The notes beneath the pieces were generated by a model, which did no database searches, was not told where the DNA came from, and saw only the letters and a program-made list of their open reading frames with translations. 64,000 nt of DNA, from positions 124,001 to 188,000 of the forward strand of contig CBDDEC010000002.1 in the NCBI GenBank assembly GCA_965226785.1. Reading direction: 5' to 3'. Positions within the stretch are counted from its first letter, which is position 1; each line of letters begins with the position of its first letter. Positions 8,203-17,409 of this stretch are shown in pieces. The stretch comes from CBDDEC01 sp965226785. GTDB lineage: Bacteria > Chloroflexota > Dehalococcoidia > UBA2979. The translations under genes were made by a program, and so were the position numbers.

Positions 8203-9392
8203 TCAGGCCACGATCCCGGCGTCACGCAGCTCCGCGATCTCCTCGTCGCCGAGCGCGAGGTCGCCGCGCAGCACCTCGTCGCAGTGCTCGCCCATCAGTG
8301 GCGCACGCTTGATCGAGACGTCACTCGCGGACATGCGAGGCGCCCAGCCGAGCAGCTTGATCTCGCCGTGCGCAGGATGGTCGAGCGTGTGCACGAAGCC
8401 ACGCTCGTTCAGGTGCTGGTCGTGGAACAGGTCGTAGGTATCGAAGTTGGCGGAGCAGGGGACGCCGGCCTCGCCGAGGATCTGCATCACCTCCCACTTC
8501 GTGTGCAGCAGCGTCCACTCCTGGATGATCGCGCGCAGTTCCGGCGAGTGATCGCGACGCTGCTGGTCGGTCGCGAAGCGGGGATCGTCGGCGAGCTCCG
8601 GCCGGCCGATCGTGATGCAGAGCGTGTCCAACATCCGCGAGGTGGTGCACATGATGAACGCGTAGTCGTTCGGACCGCCACCCTTGCAGGGATACAGGTT
8701 CGCGACGGCGACGGGGCCGTTGCCCGAGCGTTGCGCGACCGCCTCGCCCCACTCCGCCCTGTTCGCGATCTGCGTGCGCATGAAGTAGGTCATCGCCTCC
8801 TGCATGCTGATTTCGATCAACTGGCCCTCGTCCGTCCGCATCTTCTGCACGTATGCGGAGGTGATCGCCAGCGCGAGCTGCACGCCGGTCCCGGCGTCAC
8901 CGGTCGTCGGTCCGGGGCGCATCGGCGAGCCCCCGGCCTCGCCGGTGACCGAGAAGGCACCGCCGCGGCCTGGGCGACCATGTCGTAGCACTTGTAGTCG
9001 GCGTAGGGACCGCTGGTGCCGAAGCCCTTGAGCCGGGCGTAGATGATGCTGGGGTTCACCTCGCACATCACCTCGTAGCCGATGTCCAGCTTCTCGACGA
9101 CACCGGGGCCGTAGTTCTCCACGAACACGTCGTAGTGCGGCGCCATCTGCAGGAGCAGCTCGCGGCCGCGCGACTGGCTCAGGTCGAGGACGATGCTCCG
9201 CTTGTTGCTGTTCCAGTTGAGGAAGTAGGGCGAGTTGCCGTCACCGAGGCGGGTTCGGCGCCCGGGATCGCCGTAGCCGGGCGGTTCGACCTTGACGACG
9301 TCCGCCCCGAGCCAGGCCAGCGCCTGTGTACACGAGGTGCCCGCCTCGTACTGCGTCATGTCCAGGATCCGCATGCCCTCGAGTGCCGACAT
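8203..9392 (-). pseudogene. Class III CoA-transferase (CaiB/BaiF), one-base frameshift
   Basis: CoA-transferase of the CaiB/BaiF family. The start at 9392 (MSALEGMRILDMTQYEAG) sits behind a strong GGAGGAGG. The first part contains LAWLGADVVKVEPPGYGDP, NSNKRSIVLDLSQ and VFVENYGPGVVEKL. At about 8962 one base is missing after CYDMVAQAA. The second frame continues GGAFSVTGEAGGSPMRPGPT, then TGDAGTGVQLALAI with the catalytic Asp, and ends ELRDAGIVA. Joined, the protein is about 397 residues, the usual length. It may be a sequencing error or a recent pseudogene. Confidence 0.8.
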
Positions 9393-9555
9393 GTGACCTC
9401 CTCCGCCGTCCGTCCGCTCATCGCGGCTCTGCTGCGCCACGCGGGCGCGATGAGGCGCGGTGGCGATCCTAGCGCCTCGCGCGACGTGATGCACGGCCGG
9501 TCGACAGACCTGCGCAGCGGACCGGACAGGAGTGGAAGGAGTGCGACTGCTGCGG

Positions 9556-9998
9556 TCAGCTGCATTCGAAGTAACGGCGGCGCTCCCAGTCCGTGACAGC
9601 ACCGTCGAATGACTCCTGCTCGATGCGAAAGAACCGCGCGTAGTGGTCGACAACGGCGCCGCCGAGCGCGGCGCGCGCGAATTCGCTGCGTTCGAAGCGG
9701 TCGGTGGCGTCCCGCAGCGTCGAGGGAAGCTGCGAGCCGGGATCGACCTCGCGGTAGGCGTCGCCGACCGTCGCCGCCGGCGGCTCGATCTCGTTCGGGA
9801 TGCCGTCGAGGCCCGAGGCCAGCGCGGCGGCGTAGGCGAGGTACGGGTTGCAGTCTGCGCCCGCGATGCGGAGTTCAATGCGCGCCGTTGAGCCCTGACC
9901 AACCACGCGGAAGCCGACGGTGCGATTGTCGACCGCCCAGCAGAGACCGGTCGGCGCCGACGAGCCCGACGGGAACCGCTAGTACGAGTTCAGGGACG
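9556..9998 (-). pseudogene. Glutamine synthetase C-terminal fragment with in-frame TAG
   Basis: C-terminal catalytic region of a glutamine synthetase-like enzyme. The frame begins at the IS-C1 junction with PSLNSY, then TAG where the family has Lys (NSYKR), then RFPSGSSAPTGLCWAVDNRT. This is followed by STARIELRIAGADCNPYLAY and ALASGLDGI. It ends FDGAVTDWERRRYFECS. The N-terminal beta-grasp and the first half of the barrel are missing, removed where IS-C1 joins. The nonsense codon shows decay independent of the truncation. Confidence 0.8.
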
Positions 9999-11451
9999 GG
10001 CTGCATTGATCCGGTCCGGCCTGCCACCTGGGTTCGCAAAGGCACCATGCTCCTTCCTGCGGTCGTGTCTGGCCGCGTGCGTACGAATGATTCGGTCATC
10101 GCTCCAGATCGGCACCGTGTCGCCTGCGAGGGAGACCTCCACCTGGCGTCCCCGGAACGCGTTGCCGACGCGGTAGTTGGCGCCCGCGAAGCTCACCGAG
10201 CCGTTGCGGTCGACCTTGCGGACGACCACCCGGTCCGAGGCCGGACGCTTCGGCGCCGCGGCGAGCGCCTGCTTCAGCACCCGCTCCTCCTGCTCAGGGA
10301 GGTGCCGCCGGGCGTGCGTCGCCACGAGCACCGCGTCGTGGAAGACCTCCACGAGACCGTCGTGACAGACGAGTTCGACGGACTGTCCGGCGAGGTAGCG
10401 GCCGACGTGGTACTTGAAGTTGAGCAGGCTCACCTTGCCGTCCACGAGCACCCGCCGGAGCAGGCGCGGGGCCGGTGGACCGGGCTCACCCTCCGGGGCT
10501 GTTGCCACCGGCTCCGACTCCTCAAGGGGCGTCGGATGCGCGGTGGCGAAGCGCTCGGCCGGGGGCCGGTTTGCCGAGGCTCTGGTGCTCGCGGCAGTGG
10601 TTGTAGTCGTGCACCCAGGCGTCGATCGCTGCCTGCGCCTCGGCGATCGACGCGAAGACCTTGCCGTCCAGGGACTCCCGCTTCAGCGTCTTGTGGAAGC
10701 GCTCGACCTTGCCGGTGGTGGTCGGTGACGCAGGCGCGGTCAGCAGGTGGCGGATGCCGTGCTCGCGGCAGATCCGGTCGAAGCGCACCTCGCTCTGGCG
10801 CGGCCCGAAGCGGCCGGTGAAGACCTTGCCGTTGTCGGAGAGGATCGCCTCCGGCACGCCGTGACGGCGCATTGCCTCCAGCAGGGCGTCGCAGACCGGC
10901 CGGGCGGTGGCGCGTGCGACGACCTTCGCCGAGACGCAGAACCGCGAGTGGTCGTCGATGCCCGTCACGATCGAGGGGCGCGAGCCATCCTGTAGCCGCA
11001 CCCCGAGCGTAATGTCCATCTGCCAGAGCTCCATCGCCCGCGAGCGCTCCCAGCGCTTGTAGTCGCTGGGCCGCCTGCGCCGTCGCTTGGGGTCGATGAG
11101 CTGGTGGCGGACGAGCGCCCGGTAGATGCCGGACCGAGAGGGGAGAGGCGAGACGCCGGCGCGGGCAAGCCTGCTCAGGATCGTGCGCGGCCCCCAGCCG
11201 CGGTGCTGTCGTCTCATCTCGACGACGCGGGCCTCGACCGCCGGCGGCATCTGGTGCGGGCAGTTGCTGGGGCGTGAACTACGGTCGGCGAGCCCCGGGA
11301 GTCCTTCGGCCGCGTAGCGCCGCAGCCACGTGTGCACCGTCTGCCGCCCGACGCCGTAGCGACGCGCGACGTCGGTGACGCTCGCGGCTCCGTCGAGTAC
11401 CTCGAGCACCGCCCTATACCGCTGTTCCACGAGCCCCAACTCCACCAGCAT
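9990..11451 (-). pseudogene. IS-C transposase, one-base insertion
   Basis: IS481-type transposase: an N-terminal helix-turn-helix (VARRYGVGRQTVHTWLRRY), then an rve core with LWQMDITLGVRL and a DDHSRF segment (Asp), LSDNGKVFTGRFG (Asp) and TGKVERFHKTLKRE (Glu), and a C-terminal extension that ends PDRINAA in the intact copy. Compared with the copy at 43333, one extra T stands near 10570 (CCGGTTTGCC against CCGGTTGCC), which splits the frame into a 309-residue front and a 172-residue back part. This copy is therefore probably inactive. Confidence 0.85.
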
Positions 11452-11623
11452 GGCGGCCTCCTCCGCTGCGGACGGGATCGTCCACCGGGAGGGGCCCTCG
11501 AGCAGGACCAGGAAGAGCAGCCAGGTGTCGCCCGGCTACCGGAGCCAGTGTCGCCTGCGTACCGGAGCCGCGTCCGCGAAGTGTCGTGCAGGTACCGGCG
11601 CCAGGGTGTCGCCTAGCTACCGG
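9999..11623 (-). mobile_element. IS-C copy 1 (IS481-like), left end lost
   Basis: Nearly identical to the copy at 43277. The right end carries four copies of an 18-base motif GTGTCGNNNNNNTACCGG, at 11525, 11548, 11581 and 11606. The left end lacks the inverted motifs present in the other copy and abuts a glutamine-synthetase fragment at 9999. It lies about 30 bases from the tRNA-Gly remnant. Confidence 0.85.
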
Positions 11624-11650
11624 AACCTCACAGCCATGGGGTGGCGAAGT

Positions 11651-11698
11651 TGGAGCGGGAGAAGGGATTCGAACCCTCGACCCTCTGCTTGGGAAGCA
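11651..11698 (-). tRNA. Orphan 3' half of tRNA-Gly(CCC), probable attachment site
   Basis: On the minus strand the sequence runs from the anticodon stem (TGCTTCCCAAGCA, anticodon CCC), through the variable loop and a T arm with GGTTCGAATCC, to CTCCCGCTCCA with an encoded CCA. The D arm and the 5' acceptor strand are absent: only three anticodon-stem pairs form before the sequence diverges. A tyrosine recombinase gene starts its 3' end 105 bases away. Such half-tRNAs are the usual att scars of integrative elements. It is not a functional tRNA gene. Confidence 0.8.
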
Positions 11699-11802
11699 CG
11701 CTGGTTGCCGCAGCAGGCGACATAACTCAGATGTGAGACTGCAGGGAAACTGCAGGGGAATCGCAGGTCAGGGGCCCGCTCGGTGCCGCTTCTGAGGCGG
11801 GC

Positions 11803-12729
11803 TCAGCGAGACACCGGGCCGATCATCTGGTCGCCCGGGGAGAAGCGATGGTGGCGTGTTGCCGCCTGCTCCGAGCGGTAGGCGGAGCTGTAGCGACGCA
11901 CCATGTCGGGCGAGGAGTGTCCGAGCAGGTACTGCACGTCGAGTTCGCGGGCATCGTGTGCGATTGCCCACGTCGCGAAGGTGTGACGGAAGCGGTGCGC
12001 GTGCACCTTCGCCACTTCTGCGCGACGACCCAAGCGGCGGAGCATCTGCTTGAGCCCGTTCGGTCGGAGCGCGGTCGCTGGCTTCAGCTCACCAAGGTGG
12101 CTGGCCGCTACGAAGAGCGGACCCGGAGCCGTTCCCCGCCGCTCGAGGTAGCGCTCCAGCGCGGCGCCACAGTGCGCTGCAAAGGGCACCACGCGCTGCT
12201 TGTTGCCCTTGCCGTGGCGTACGCGCAGCCGGCGCGTCTCGAGGTCGAGGTCATCGAGCGTCAGCTGAACGAGCTCTGAGCATCGCAGGCCAGTGTCGAG
12301 TAAGCACAGCACCATCGCACGATCCCGCAGCCCGAGCGCGGTGGCTGAATCGCACCCCGCCATCAGCTGCGCGATGTCGGCTGGCGAGAACGGCTCGACA
12401 ATGCGCTGTGGCAGCCGGACGTTCTTGATCCCCCGGAACGGGTTGTCTTGGAGGTGGCGAGCGTCGACGAGCCAGTTGAAGAAGCAGCGGACCTCGCGGA
12501 AGTAGCGGTGTCGAGTCTCAAGGCTGAGGTGAGAGAAGCCGCCCAAATAGCGGTAGACGTCTTCCGGCGTGACCGCCGCCGCGTCGGCGACCGTCACTGC
12601 GCGGGCGAAGCGATTCAGTGACTCTCGGTATGCGCGCACCGTCTGCGCGGACTTGCCCTCGACCTCACAGCGCAGGAGGTACAGCGCGCTTAGCTCGGTG
12701 AGGGAGGGGCTCGCGTTCATCACGAGCAT
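11803..12729 (-). CDS. Tyrosine recombinase / integrase (XerC/D-like)
   Basis: Site-specific recombinase, 309 residues from the ATG at 12729, which has GGGAGAG in front; 12720 is an alternative and 12756 is upstream without support. The N-terminal SAM-like core-binding domain covers about residues 10-95 (KSAQTVRAYRESLNRFA). The catalytic domain shows Arg in DTGLRCSELVQL, Lys in GKGNKQRVVPF, the HxxR box HAHRFRHTFA, His in YLLGHSSPDM and Tyr in VRRYSSAY. All catalytic residues are present. It adjoins a tRNA-Gly 3' half, consistent with integration into that tRNA gene. IS-A2 starts 42 bases upstream and removes whatever preceded it. Confidence 0.88.
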   Translation of the reverse strand: MLVMNASPSLTELSALYLLRCEVEGKSAQTVRAYRESLNRFARAVTVADAAAVTPEDVYRYLGGFSHLSLETRHRYFREVRCFFNWLVDARHLQDNPFRGIKNVRLPQRIVEPFSPADIAQLMAGCDSATALGLRDRAMVLCLLDTGLRCSELVQLTLDDLDLETRRLRVRHGKGNKQRVVPFAAHCGAALERYLERRGTAPGPLFVAASHLGELKPATALRPNGLKQMLRRLGRRAEVAKVHAHRFRHTFATWAIAHDARELDVQYLLGHSSPDMVRRYSSAYRSEQAATRHHRFSPGDQMIGPVSR

Positions 12730-12771
12730 GGACGCTCTCTCCCAGGCCGAAGTCAAGCGGTGCCGCGGCCA

Positions 12772-13456
12772 TCCGCATCGTCGGCGAGCTGCGTGCGCTT
12801 GGCTTCGACGTCAGCGCTCGCACCGTGAGTCGTTACCGCCGGCAAGCGCTGCGGCGACCGCCGAGCCAGTCGTGGCGCACGTTTCTCCGCAACCACGCGT
12901 CCAGCATCTGGGCCGCCGATCTGTTCACGGTCCAGACGCTCGCCTTCCGCACGCTCTCCGTGCTCATCGTGATCGACCACGACCGGCGCCGCATCCGGCA
13001 CTGGAACGTCACGGAGCATCCGAACGCGCCCTGGATCTGGCAGCAGATGATCGAGGCGACCGCCTGGGGTCAGCAGCCAGGGTTCCTCATCCGAGACCGC
13101 GACCGTAGCTATGGCGGAGACTTCATCGCACGCGCTCGACGGCTCGGGATCGAGACGATTCTGACTCCGGTGCACGCGCCGAATGCCAACGCCATCGCCG
13201 AGCGCGTCATCGGCACGCTCAGGCGCGAGTGTCTCGACCATGTCATCGCGGTCAACGAACAACATCTCCGGCGGGTGCCTGGTGAGTACGTCCAGCACTA
13301 CAACGCGATGCGGCCGCATCGATCATTGGCGCTCGACTCTCCGGAGGGACGCTCGCCGGTGCAGCGGACGCCGAGTCAGCGAGTTGTCAGCAAGCCGGTG
13401 CTAGGAGGTTTGCATCATGAGTATCGGTGGGCCGCATGAGGTTTTGCCGTCCCACG
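12772..13456 (+). mobile_element. IS-A copy 2, 5'-truncated
   Basis: Homology to IS-A begins within the transposase helix-turn-helix (IRIVGELRALGFDVS) and runs to the intact right inverted repeat at 13456. The remaining transposase frame (12825-13439) keeps WAADLFTVQTLAF, RDRDRSYGGDF and ERVIGTLRRECLDH but lacks the N-terminal third. The left junction lies just upstream of the integrase start. Confidence 0.85.
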
Positions 13457-13459
13457 AGT

Positions 13460-13483
13460 GTCGGGTGGCGGTCGCCACCCGAC
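13460..13483. terminator. Perfect hairpin downstream of the Zn-ribbon gene
   Basis: A 10-base perfect stem (GTCGGGTGGC with GCCACCCGAC) around the 4-base loop GGTC, 24 bases past the stop of the gene at 13507. There is no T tract on either side, so termination is plausible but not certain. Confidence 0.5.
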
Positions 13484-13506
13484 AGGCGAGGTTGCGGCGA
13501 AAGCCG

Positions 13507-13722
13507 CTACGCCTTACCGGCGCGTAGCTCTGCAGCCGCGGCGGGCGAGAAGCTCTCGTCGCAAGCCGGGCAGGTGAACGACGACGCCTTCGCCTCGTTG
13601 CCCACGTCGTCCGCGCTGTCCCACACGGCATTCAAGATCGTGTGTGGGCACCTGGTCGGCGCTGGTGCCTCGGCGACTTCCGTTTTCTTCGAGCGGCCGA
13701 AGATGCGATCAAACAGTCCCAT
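13507..13722 (-). CDS. Small Zn-ribbon protein, unknown function
   Basis: A 71-residue protein starting MGLFDRIFGRSKKTEV behind GAGAGG; the ATG at 13758 would add 12 residues. The short amphipathic start resembles membrane-associating leaders. The rest holds two Cys/His pairs, CPHTILNAVWD and FTCPACDESF, that probably bind one Zn. I do not know a named family. A stable hairpin follows the stop. A truncated RNA-binding protein gene lies upstream on the same strand. Confidence 0.55.
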   Translation of the reverse strand: MGLFDRIFGRSKKTEVAEAPAPTRCPHTILNAVWDSADDVGNEAKASSFTCPACDESFSPAAAAELRAGKA

Positions 13723-13802
13723 CGTGCTTGTCCTCTCTCGTTGAGAGGAAATATACAACGGGCGTAACCATCGGCGCGGTCCACCGCGCCATACGCCGCT
13801 AG

Positions 13803-13970
13803 TTAGCGACGGTCGTAACCGCCTCCGCCTCCGCCTCCGCCCCGCGGCCTGGCCTCGTTGACGCGCAGATCGCGTCCACCGAAGTCAGTGCCGTCGAGTG
13901 CAGCGATGGCGTTGCGTGCGTCGTCGTCGCCCATCTCAACGAAACCGAAGCCACGGGGGCGGCCGCTGTC
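13803..13970 (-). pseudogene. RRM RNA-binding protein, C-terminal fragment
   Basis: The second half of an RNA-recognition motif: SGRPRGFGFVEM is the RNP1 octamer region, then AIAALDGTDFGGRDLRVNEA, ending with an Arg/Gly tail (GGGGGGGGYDRR). This is the compact bacterial glycine-rich RRM type of 80-100 residues. The N-terminal RNP2 half is cut off exactly at the end of IS-D1 (13970). Confidence 0.8.
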
Positions 13971-14920
13971 GGCTGCGTCAGATCTGAGGGCTCGAACTGT
14001 GAGGTTTAGCCTCGTCTGAGCATGGACGAGGAGACATCGGTGAACTGTCCGCACTGTGCATCCGCCGCCACGACCAGACGCCAGGCGCGCACGACGCTCG
14101 GCTACCGGCGGTTCAACTGCCGCTCGTGCAAGTGTCGCTTCAACGAGCGAACCGGCACGCCGTTCAACCATCTTCAGGTCCCGACCGACGTGGTGCTCCT
14201 CGCGGTGCTGTGGCGTCTGCGCTACAAGCTGAGTTTCCGCGACGTGGCAGAGATGCTCCTCCAGCGCGGTGTTGAGGTCACGCACGAGACCATCCGGGAG
14301 TGGGAGTTTCGATTCGCCCCACTGCTCGCCGGCCAGCTCCGCGCCAAGCGACGAGCCCGAGCCGGCGAGTCCTGGTACCTCGACGAGACGTACGTGAAGG
14401 TCGCTGGGCGCTGGTGCTACCTCTACCGAGCGATCGACGGCGACGGAGAACTGATCGATTCGATGCTGAGCGAGCGTCGAGACAAGCATGCCGCGCGGAG
14501 GTTCTTGCGGAGACTGGTCGAGATCACCGAACGCAAGCCCGCACGGATCACGACCGACCTGCACCCCGCTTACCGACGGGCGATCCGCTGGATCATCGGC
14601 CGCAAGGCTTGGCATCGCACGACGCAGTACCTCAACAACTACACCGAGCAGAGTCACCGAGCGGTGAAGCAGCGCTACTACCCGATGCAGGGCTTCGGGA
14701 GCTTCGAGTCCGCGTCGCGCTTCTGTAGCGCGTTCGATGAGCTGCGACAGTACTTCCGCGTCCGCCGCCGCGGTGGCGCCCATGTCGCGTTGACAGAGCA
14801 GCGACGGCTCTTCCTCACACGCTGGCACTCGCTGATCAGCGAACTGGCTGCAGCATAGACCACCAGCGACGTCGCCTTGTGGCGCCTAAGGGTCGACGCG
14901 CCCTGAGATCTGACACTGCC
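13971..14920 (+). mobile_element. IS-D copy 1 (IS6-like), complete
   Basis: A 950-base element. The ends share GTCAGATCTNAGGGC in inverted orientation, beginning GGCTGC on the left and GGCAGT on the right. It carries one transposase. The left flank is the broken RRM gene and the right flank an HsdR fragment, with no 8-base duplication, so this is a recombination or cointegrate junction rather than simple insertion. A second copy lies at 44940. Confidence 0.88.
14022..14858 (+). CDS. IS-D transposase (IS6 family)
   Basis: A 278-residue DDE transposase of the IS6/IS26 type. The N-terminus has a Zn-finger (CPHC and CRSCKC). The core begins at SWYLDETYVKVAGRWCYLYR with the first Asp, then the second in ITTDLHPAYRRAI, and the Glu in NNYTEQSHRAVKQRYYPMQG. 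The start is the ATG at 14022. The copy at 44991 differs by a Cys-to-Arg change in the Zn-finger (CKC against CKR), which could affect metal binding here or there. Both frames are intact. Confidence 0.9.
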   Translation: MDEETSVNCPHCASAATTRRQARTTLGYRRFNCRSCKCRFNERTGTPFNHLQVPTDVVLLAVLWRLRYKLSFRDVAEMLLQRGVEVTHETIREWEFRFAPLLAGQLRAKRRARAGESWYLDETYVKVAGRWCYLYRAIDGDGELIDSMLSERRDKHAARRFLRRLVEITERKPARITTDLHPAYRRAIRWIIGRKAWHRTTQYLNNYTEQSHRAVKQRYYPMQGFGSFESASRFCSAFDELRQYFRVRRRGGAHVALTEQRRLFLTRWHSLISELAAA

Positions 14921-15214
14921 CTTCCGACGCGGTCTGCTGGAAGTCCGCGTCGTCGAGGAAGCGGGTCACGATGGCGTCGTTCTCGCCCATGCGCTCGACC
15001 ATGAGCTTGCCGAGCTGGGGGCGGAATCCGTGGGCGAACTTGTCGAGGTGTTGGCGAGCGCCATGCGGCGCACGTCCTCGTCGCGGACGGCGCGCTCCTT
15101 GACCTGCTCGAAGAACAGGCGGTCCTCGTCCGTGAAGTCCGTGCCGAAGCGGTCGGCTCGAGGGAATGGCTTGCCCAAACGTAGATCTCCGACTTCCACC
15201 GGCCAGCTCCATCC
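14921..15214 (-). pseudogene. Type I restriction HsdR C-terminal fragment, frameshifted
   Basis: The frame TDFTDEDRLFFEQVKERAVR, DEDVRRMALANT is followed, after a one-base loss near 15050, by LDKFAHGFRPQLGKLMVERM and DAIVTRFLDDADFQ. This is the helical C-terminal region of a type I restriction R subunit. It is unrelated in detail to the HsdR at 51531, so a second system once existed. It is cut at the end of IS-D1 and has no upstream helicase part. Confidence 0.6.
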
Positions 15215-15331
15215 GACCACTCCAGCTGCATCACGACCAGCTCCCCGTGGCTTGGCAATCGCGCCCGAACCCTGTTCTGGGTACGAGTGGGCGGCCTACC
15301 ACTCTGCCGGCGGGTTGCGGGGACGCTGCTG

Positions 15332-15865
15332 CTAACCCAAGTGAGGGTCAGAGACTTGTGGGCTCAACGCGGCTGCAATCCTCTCGAACTCGCCGGCGAA
15401 ATCTATGTGCTCTTCAGGGCCGCCTGCATTGAGTTTACCCATTAGTCGGATTACCTCAGTCGAGAACTTAGTGAGTTCATTCGCTAGTTCAGCGCGCTCG
15501 GACGCGCCCGCAGCGGTGCTGGCCATGACCTCATCGCAGTCCGCGAGGCTGATGTGCGTGGACGCGCACGCGATTGCGAGTTCGACTGTGGCGCTGTCCG
15601 ATTCAAACACGAGCGCAACTGCACGCTCAGCGGCCCTGTGCACAACGGGGATGCGCGCCCTCACCCCCACGAGTTCGAGGCCAGCTTCTAGGAGTTCGAC
15701 GCCAGTTTCTTCTTCGGCCTCGATGGTGCTGAGCGCGCGGTCGCATGCACGGCTTGCGGCTTCGGCCGCAGAGGCCGCAAGCCGAACCTCGAGCCTGGAG
15801 TTGTGTAAGGCGGCAGCAGCGCTTTCGGCCAAACGCTCCACCCGCCTGCGGTGGAATATCCTCAT
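15332..15865 (-). CDS. Hypothetical protein, probably phage-associated
   Basis: A 177-residue protein starting MRIFHRRRVERLAESAAAAL. It is rich in Ala and Glu and largely helical, with an internal stretch LLEAGLELVGVRARIPVVHR and a C-terminal KLNAGGPEEHIDFAGEFERI. No family is recognised. It lies directly downstream of the terminase large-subunit fragment on the same strand with about 50 bases between. This suggests a place in the same phage module, but cargo is equally possible. Confidence 0.5.
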   Translation of the reverse strand: MRIFHRRRVERLAESAAAALHNSRLEVRLAASAAEAASRACDRALSTIEAEEETGVELLEAGLELVGVRARIPVVHRAAERAVALVFESDSATVELAIACASTHISLADCDEVMASTAAGASERAELANELTKFSTEVIRLMGKLNAGGPEEHIDFAGEFERIAAALSPQVSDPHLG

Positions 15866-15916
15866 GCCCGCTCCCGCTTGTCATCAGTCTACTACGCCCG
15901 GTGCGCAGCGAGCGCG

Positions 15917-16219
15917 CTACAGATGAAGGTCCCACCACTTGGCAACAAGCATCTCGGCGTGGTCGTAGTCATAGGATCCGACTCCGACCCAGGCCGGTTT
16001 CCCGTCGTGCGGGTACATCATCTGCTTGTCGATCCACGCCCCGGCCTCATGCGACTTTCCGCACTGCCGCGTGGCGACGAGAGCCCGGAAGCGCTCCGGC
16101 CCGGCGTGTATGGGCCAGACGGCCCAATCATTGGGCCTGAATCCAATGTCCTCCCACCGCGCGAGCGGCAGCGCGAAACCGCGCTCCACCCCCGTCTGGA
16201 CGCTCGCCGCTACGCTCAT
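15917..16219 (-). pseudogene. Phage terminase large subunit, N-terminal fragment
   Basis: ATPase-nuclease motor subunit of phage packaging, here only 100 residues. The start MSVAASVQTGVERGFALPLA is followed by the Walker A-like ATRQCGKSHEAGAWID and the ATPase strand WVGVGSYDYDHAEMLV. A stop follows WWDLHL, while family members run 400-550 residues. The Walker B and RNase H nuclease parts are absent. It lies downstream of a 3' fragment that ends 70 bases before it, the normal small-then-large terminase order. Confidence 0.65.
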
Positions 16220-16291
16220 ACCGACGCGAGCACCGCCTCGATGCTTAGAAACTGCGTCATGTGACGCAGTTCTGCCACCACCGGCCGCGCA

Positions 16292-16484
16292 TTATGCCCA
16301 CTCCTCTTCAATCAGCCCACTCTCCAGCTTCGCGGTCCGCCGCTTCTCCTCCTCCGGCGCGACCCCATGCGTGCTGAGCACCTCCGTCTGCGCCGGCGCC
16401 TCCACCACCTTTATCTCCACCACCTCGCTCTCTTCCCGTTTCGGCGGCGCAGCAGCAGCTTCAACGCCGCCACAGCCTCACCCG
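16292..16484 (-). pseudogene. 3' fragment of a phage gene upstream of the large terminase
   Basis: The minus frame, open from the IS-A3 junction, reads GGVEAAAAPPKREESEVVEI, then a Pro/Glu/Thr-rich part, and ends KLESGLIEEEWA. The charged low-complexity tail and its position suggest the end of a small terminase, different from the one at 3141. Its start has been replaced by IS-A3. Function is inferred only from position. Confidence 0.4.
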
Positions 16485-17409
16485 GTCGACCGCGGCTCCG
16501 TCGCCACGACCGCCGACTCTGGTCACTGCTGGCACGTGGTTGGTCCGGCTGGCGAGGCACGCTCGTGATGGTCGAGCCGGACACGGTGGTGCGCTGGCAT
16601 CGTTCTGCTTGGCGCGCCTACTGGCGCTGGAAGAGTCGTCGCCGCTCCGGACGACCCCGGATTCCCGCAGAGCTGCGACAGCTGATCGTCCGCATCGCCA
16701 CTGAGCATCCGCGGTGGGGCGCCGTCCGCATCGTCGGCGAGCTGCGTGCCCTTGGCTTCGAGGTCAGCGCCCGCACCGTGAGTCGCTACCGCCGGCAAGC
16801 GCTGCGGCGCCCCCCGAGCCAGTCGTGGCGCACGTTTCTCCGCAACCACGCGTCCAGCATCTGGGCCGCCGATCTGTTCACGGTCCAGACGCTCGCCTTC
16901 CGCACGCTCTACGTGCTCATCGTGATCGACCACGACCGGCGCCGCATCCGGCACTGGAACGTCACGGAGCATCCGAACGCGCCCTGGATCTGGCAGCAGA
17001 TGATCGAGGCGACCGCCTGGGGTCAGCAGCCAGGGTTCCTCATCCGAGACCGCGACCGTAGCTATGGCGGAGACTTCATCGCACGCGCTCGACGGCTCGG
17101 GATCGAGACGATTCTGACTCCGGTGCGCGCGCCGAATGCCAACGCCATCGCCGAGCGGGTGATCGGGACGCTCCGGCGCGAGTGCCTCGATCACGTCATC
17201 GCCGTCAACGAACGGCATCTGAGGCGGGTGCTTGGTGAGTACGTCCAGCACTACAACGCGATGCGGCCGCATCGGTCATTGGCGCTCGACTCTCCGGAGG
17301 GACGCAAGCCGGTGCAGCGGACGCCGAGTCAGCGAGTCGTCAGCAAGCCGGTGCTAGGAGACTTGCATCATGAGTATCGGTGGGCCGCATGAGGTTTTGC
17401 CGCCCCACG
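16485..17409 (+). mobile_element. IS-A copy 3, 5'-truncated
   Basis: Homology to IS-A begins at RLRRHDRRLWSLLARGWSGW of the transposase and reaches the right inverted repeat, here with one base changed (GCCCCAC for GTCCCAC). The frame from 16367 to 17392 is open but its first 35-40 codons come from the phage flank. The core with WAADLFT, RDRDRSYGGDF and ERVIGTLRRECLDH is complete. The right end abuts IS-E3. Confidence 0.85.

Noticed and set aside
11651..11698. Functional tRNA-Gly gene
   Set aside because: The D arm, the 5' acceptor strand and two anticodon-stem pairs are missing.
13803..14828. Long minus-strand frame of 341 codons across IS-D1
   Set aside because: It is the antisense of the IS6 transposase joined by chance to the RRM fragment; only the RRM part (13803-13970) resembles a protein. 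The same applies to 44550-45797.
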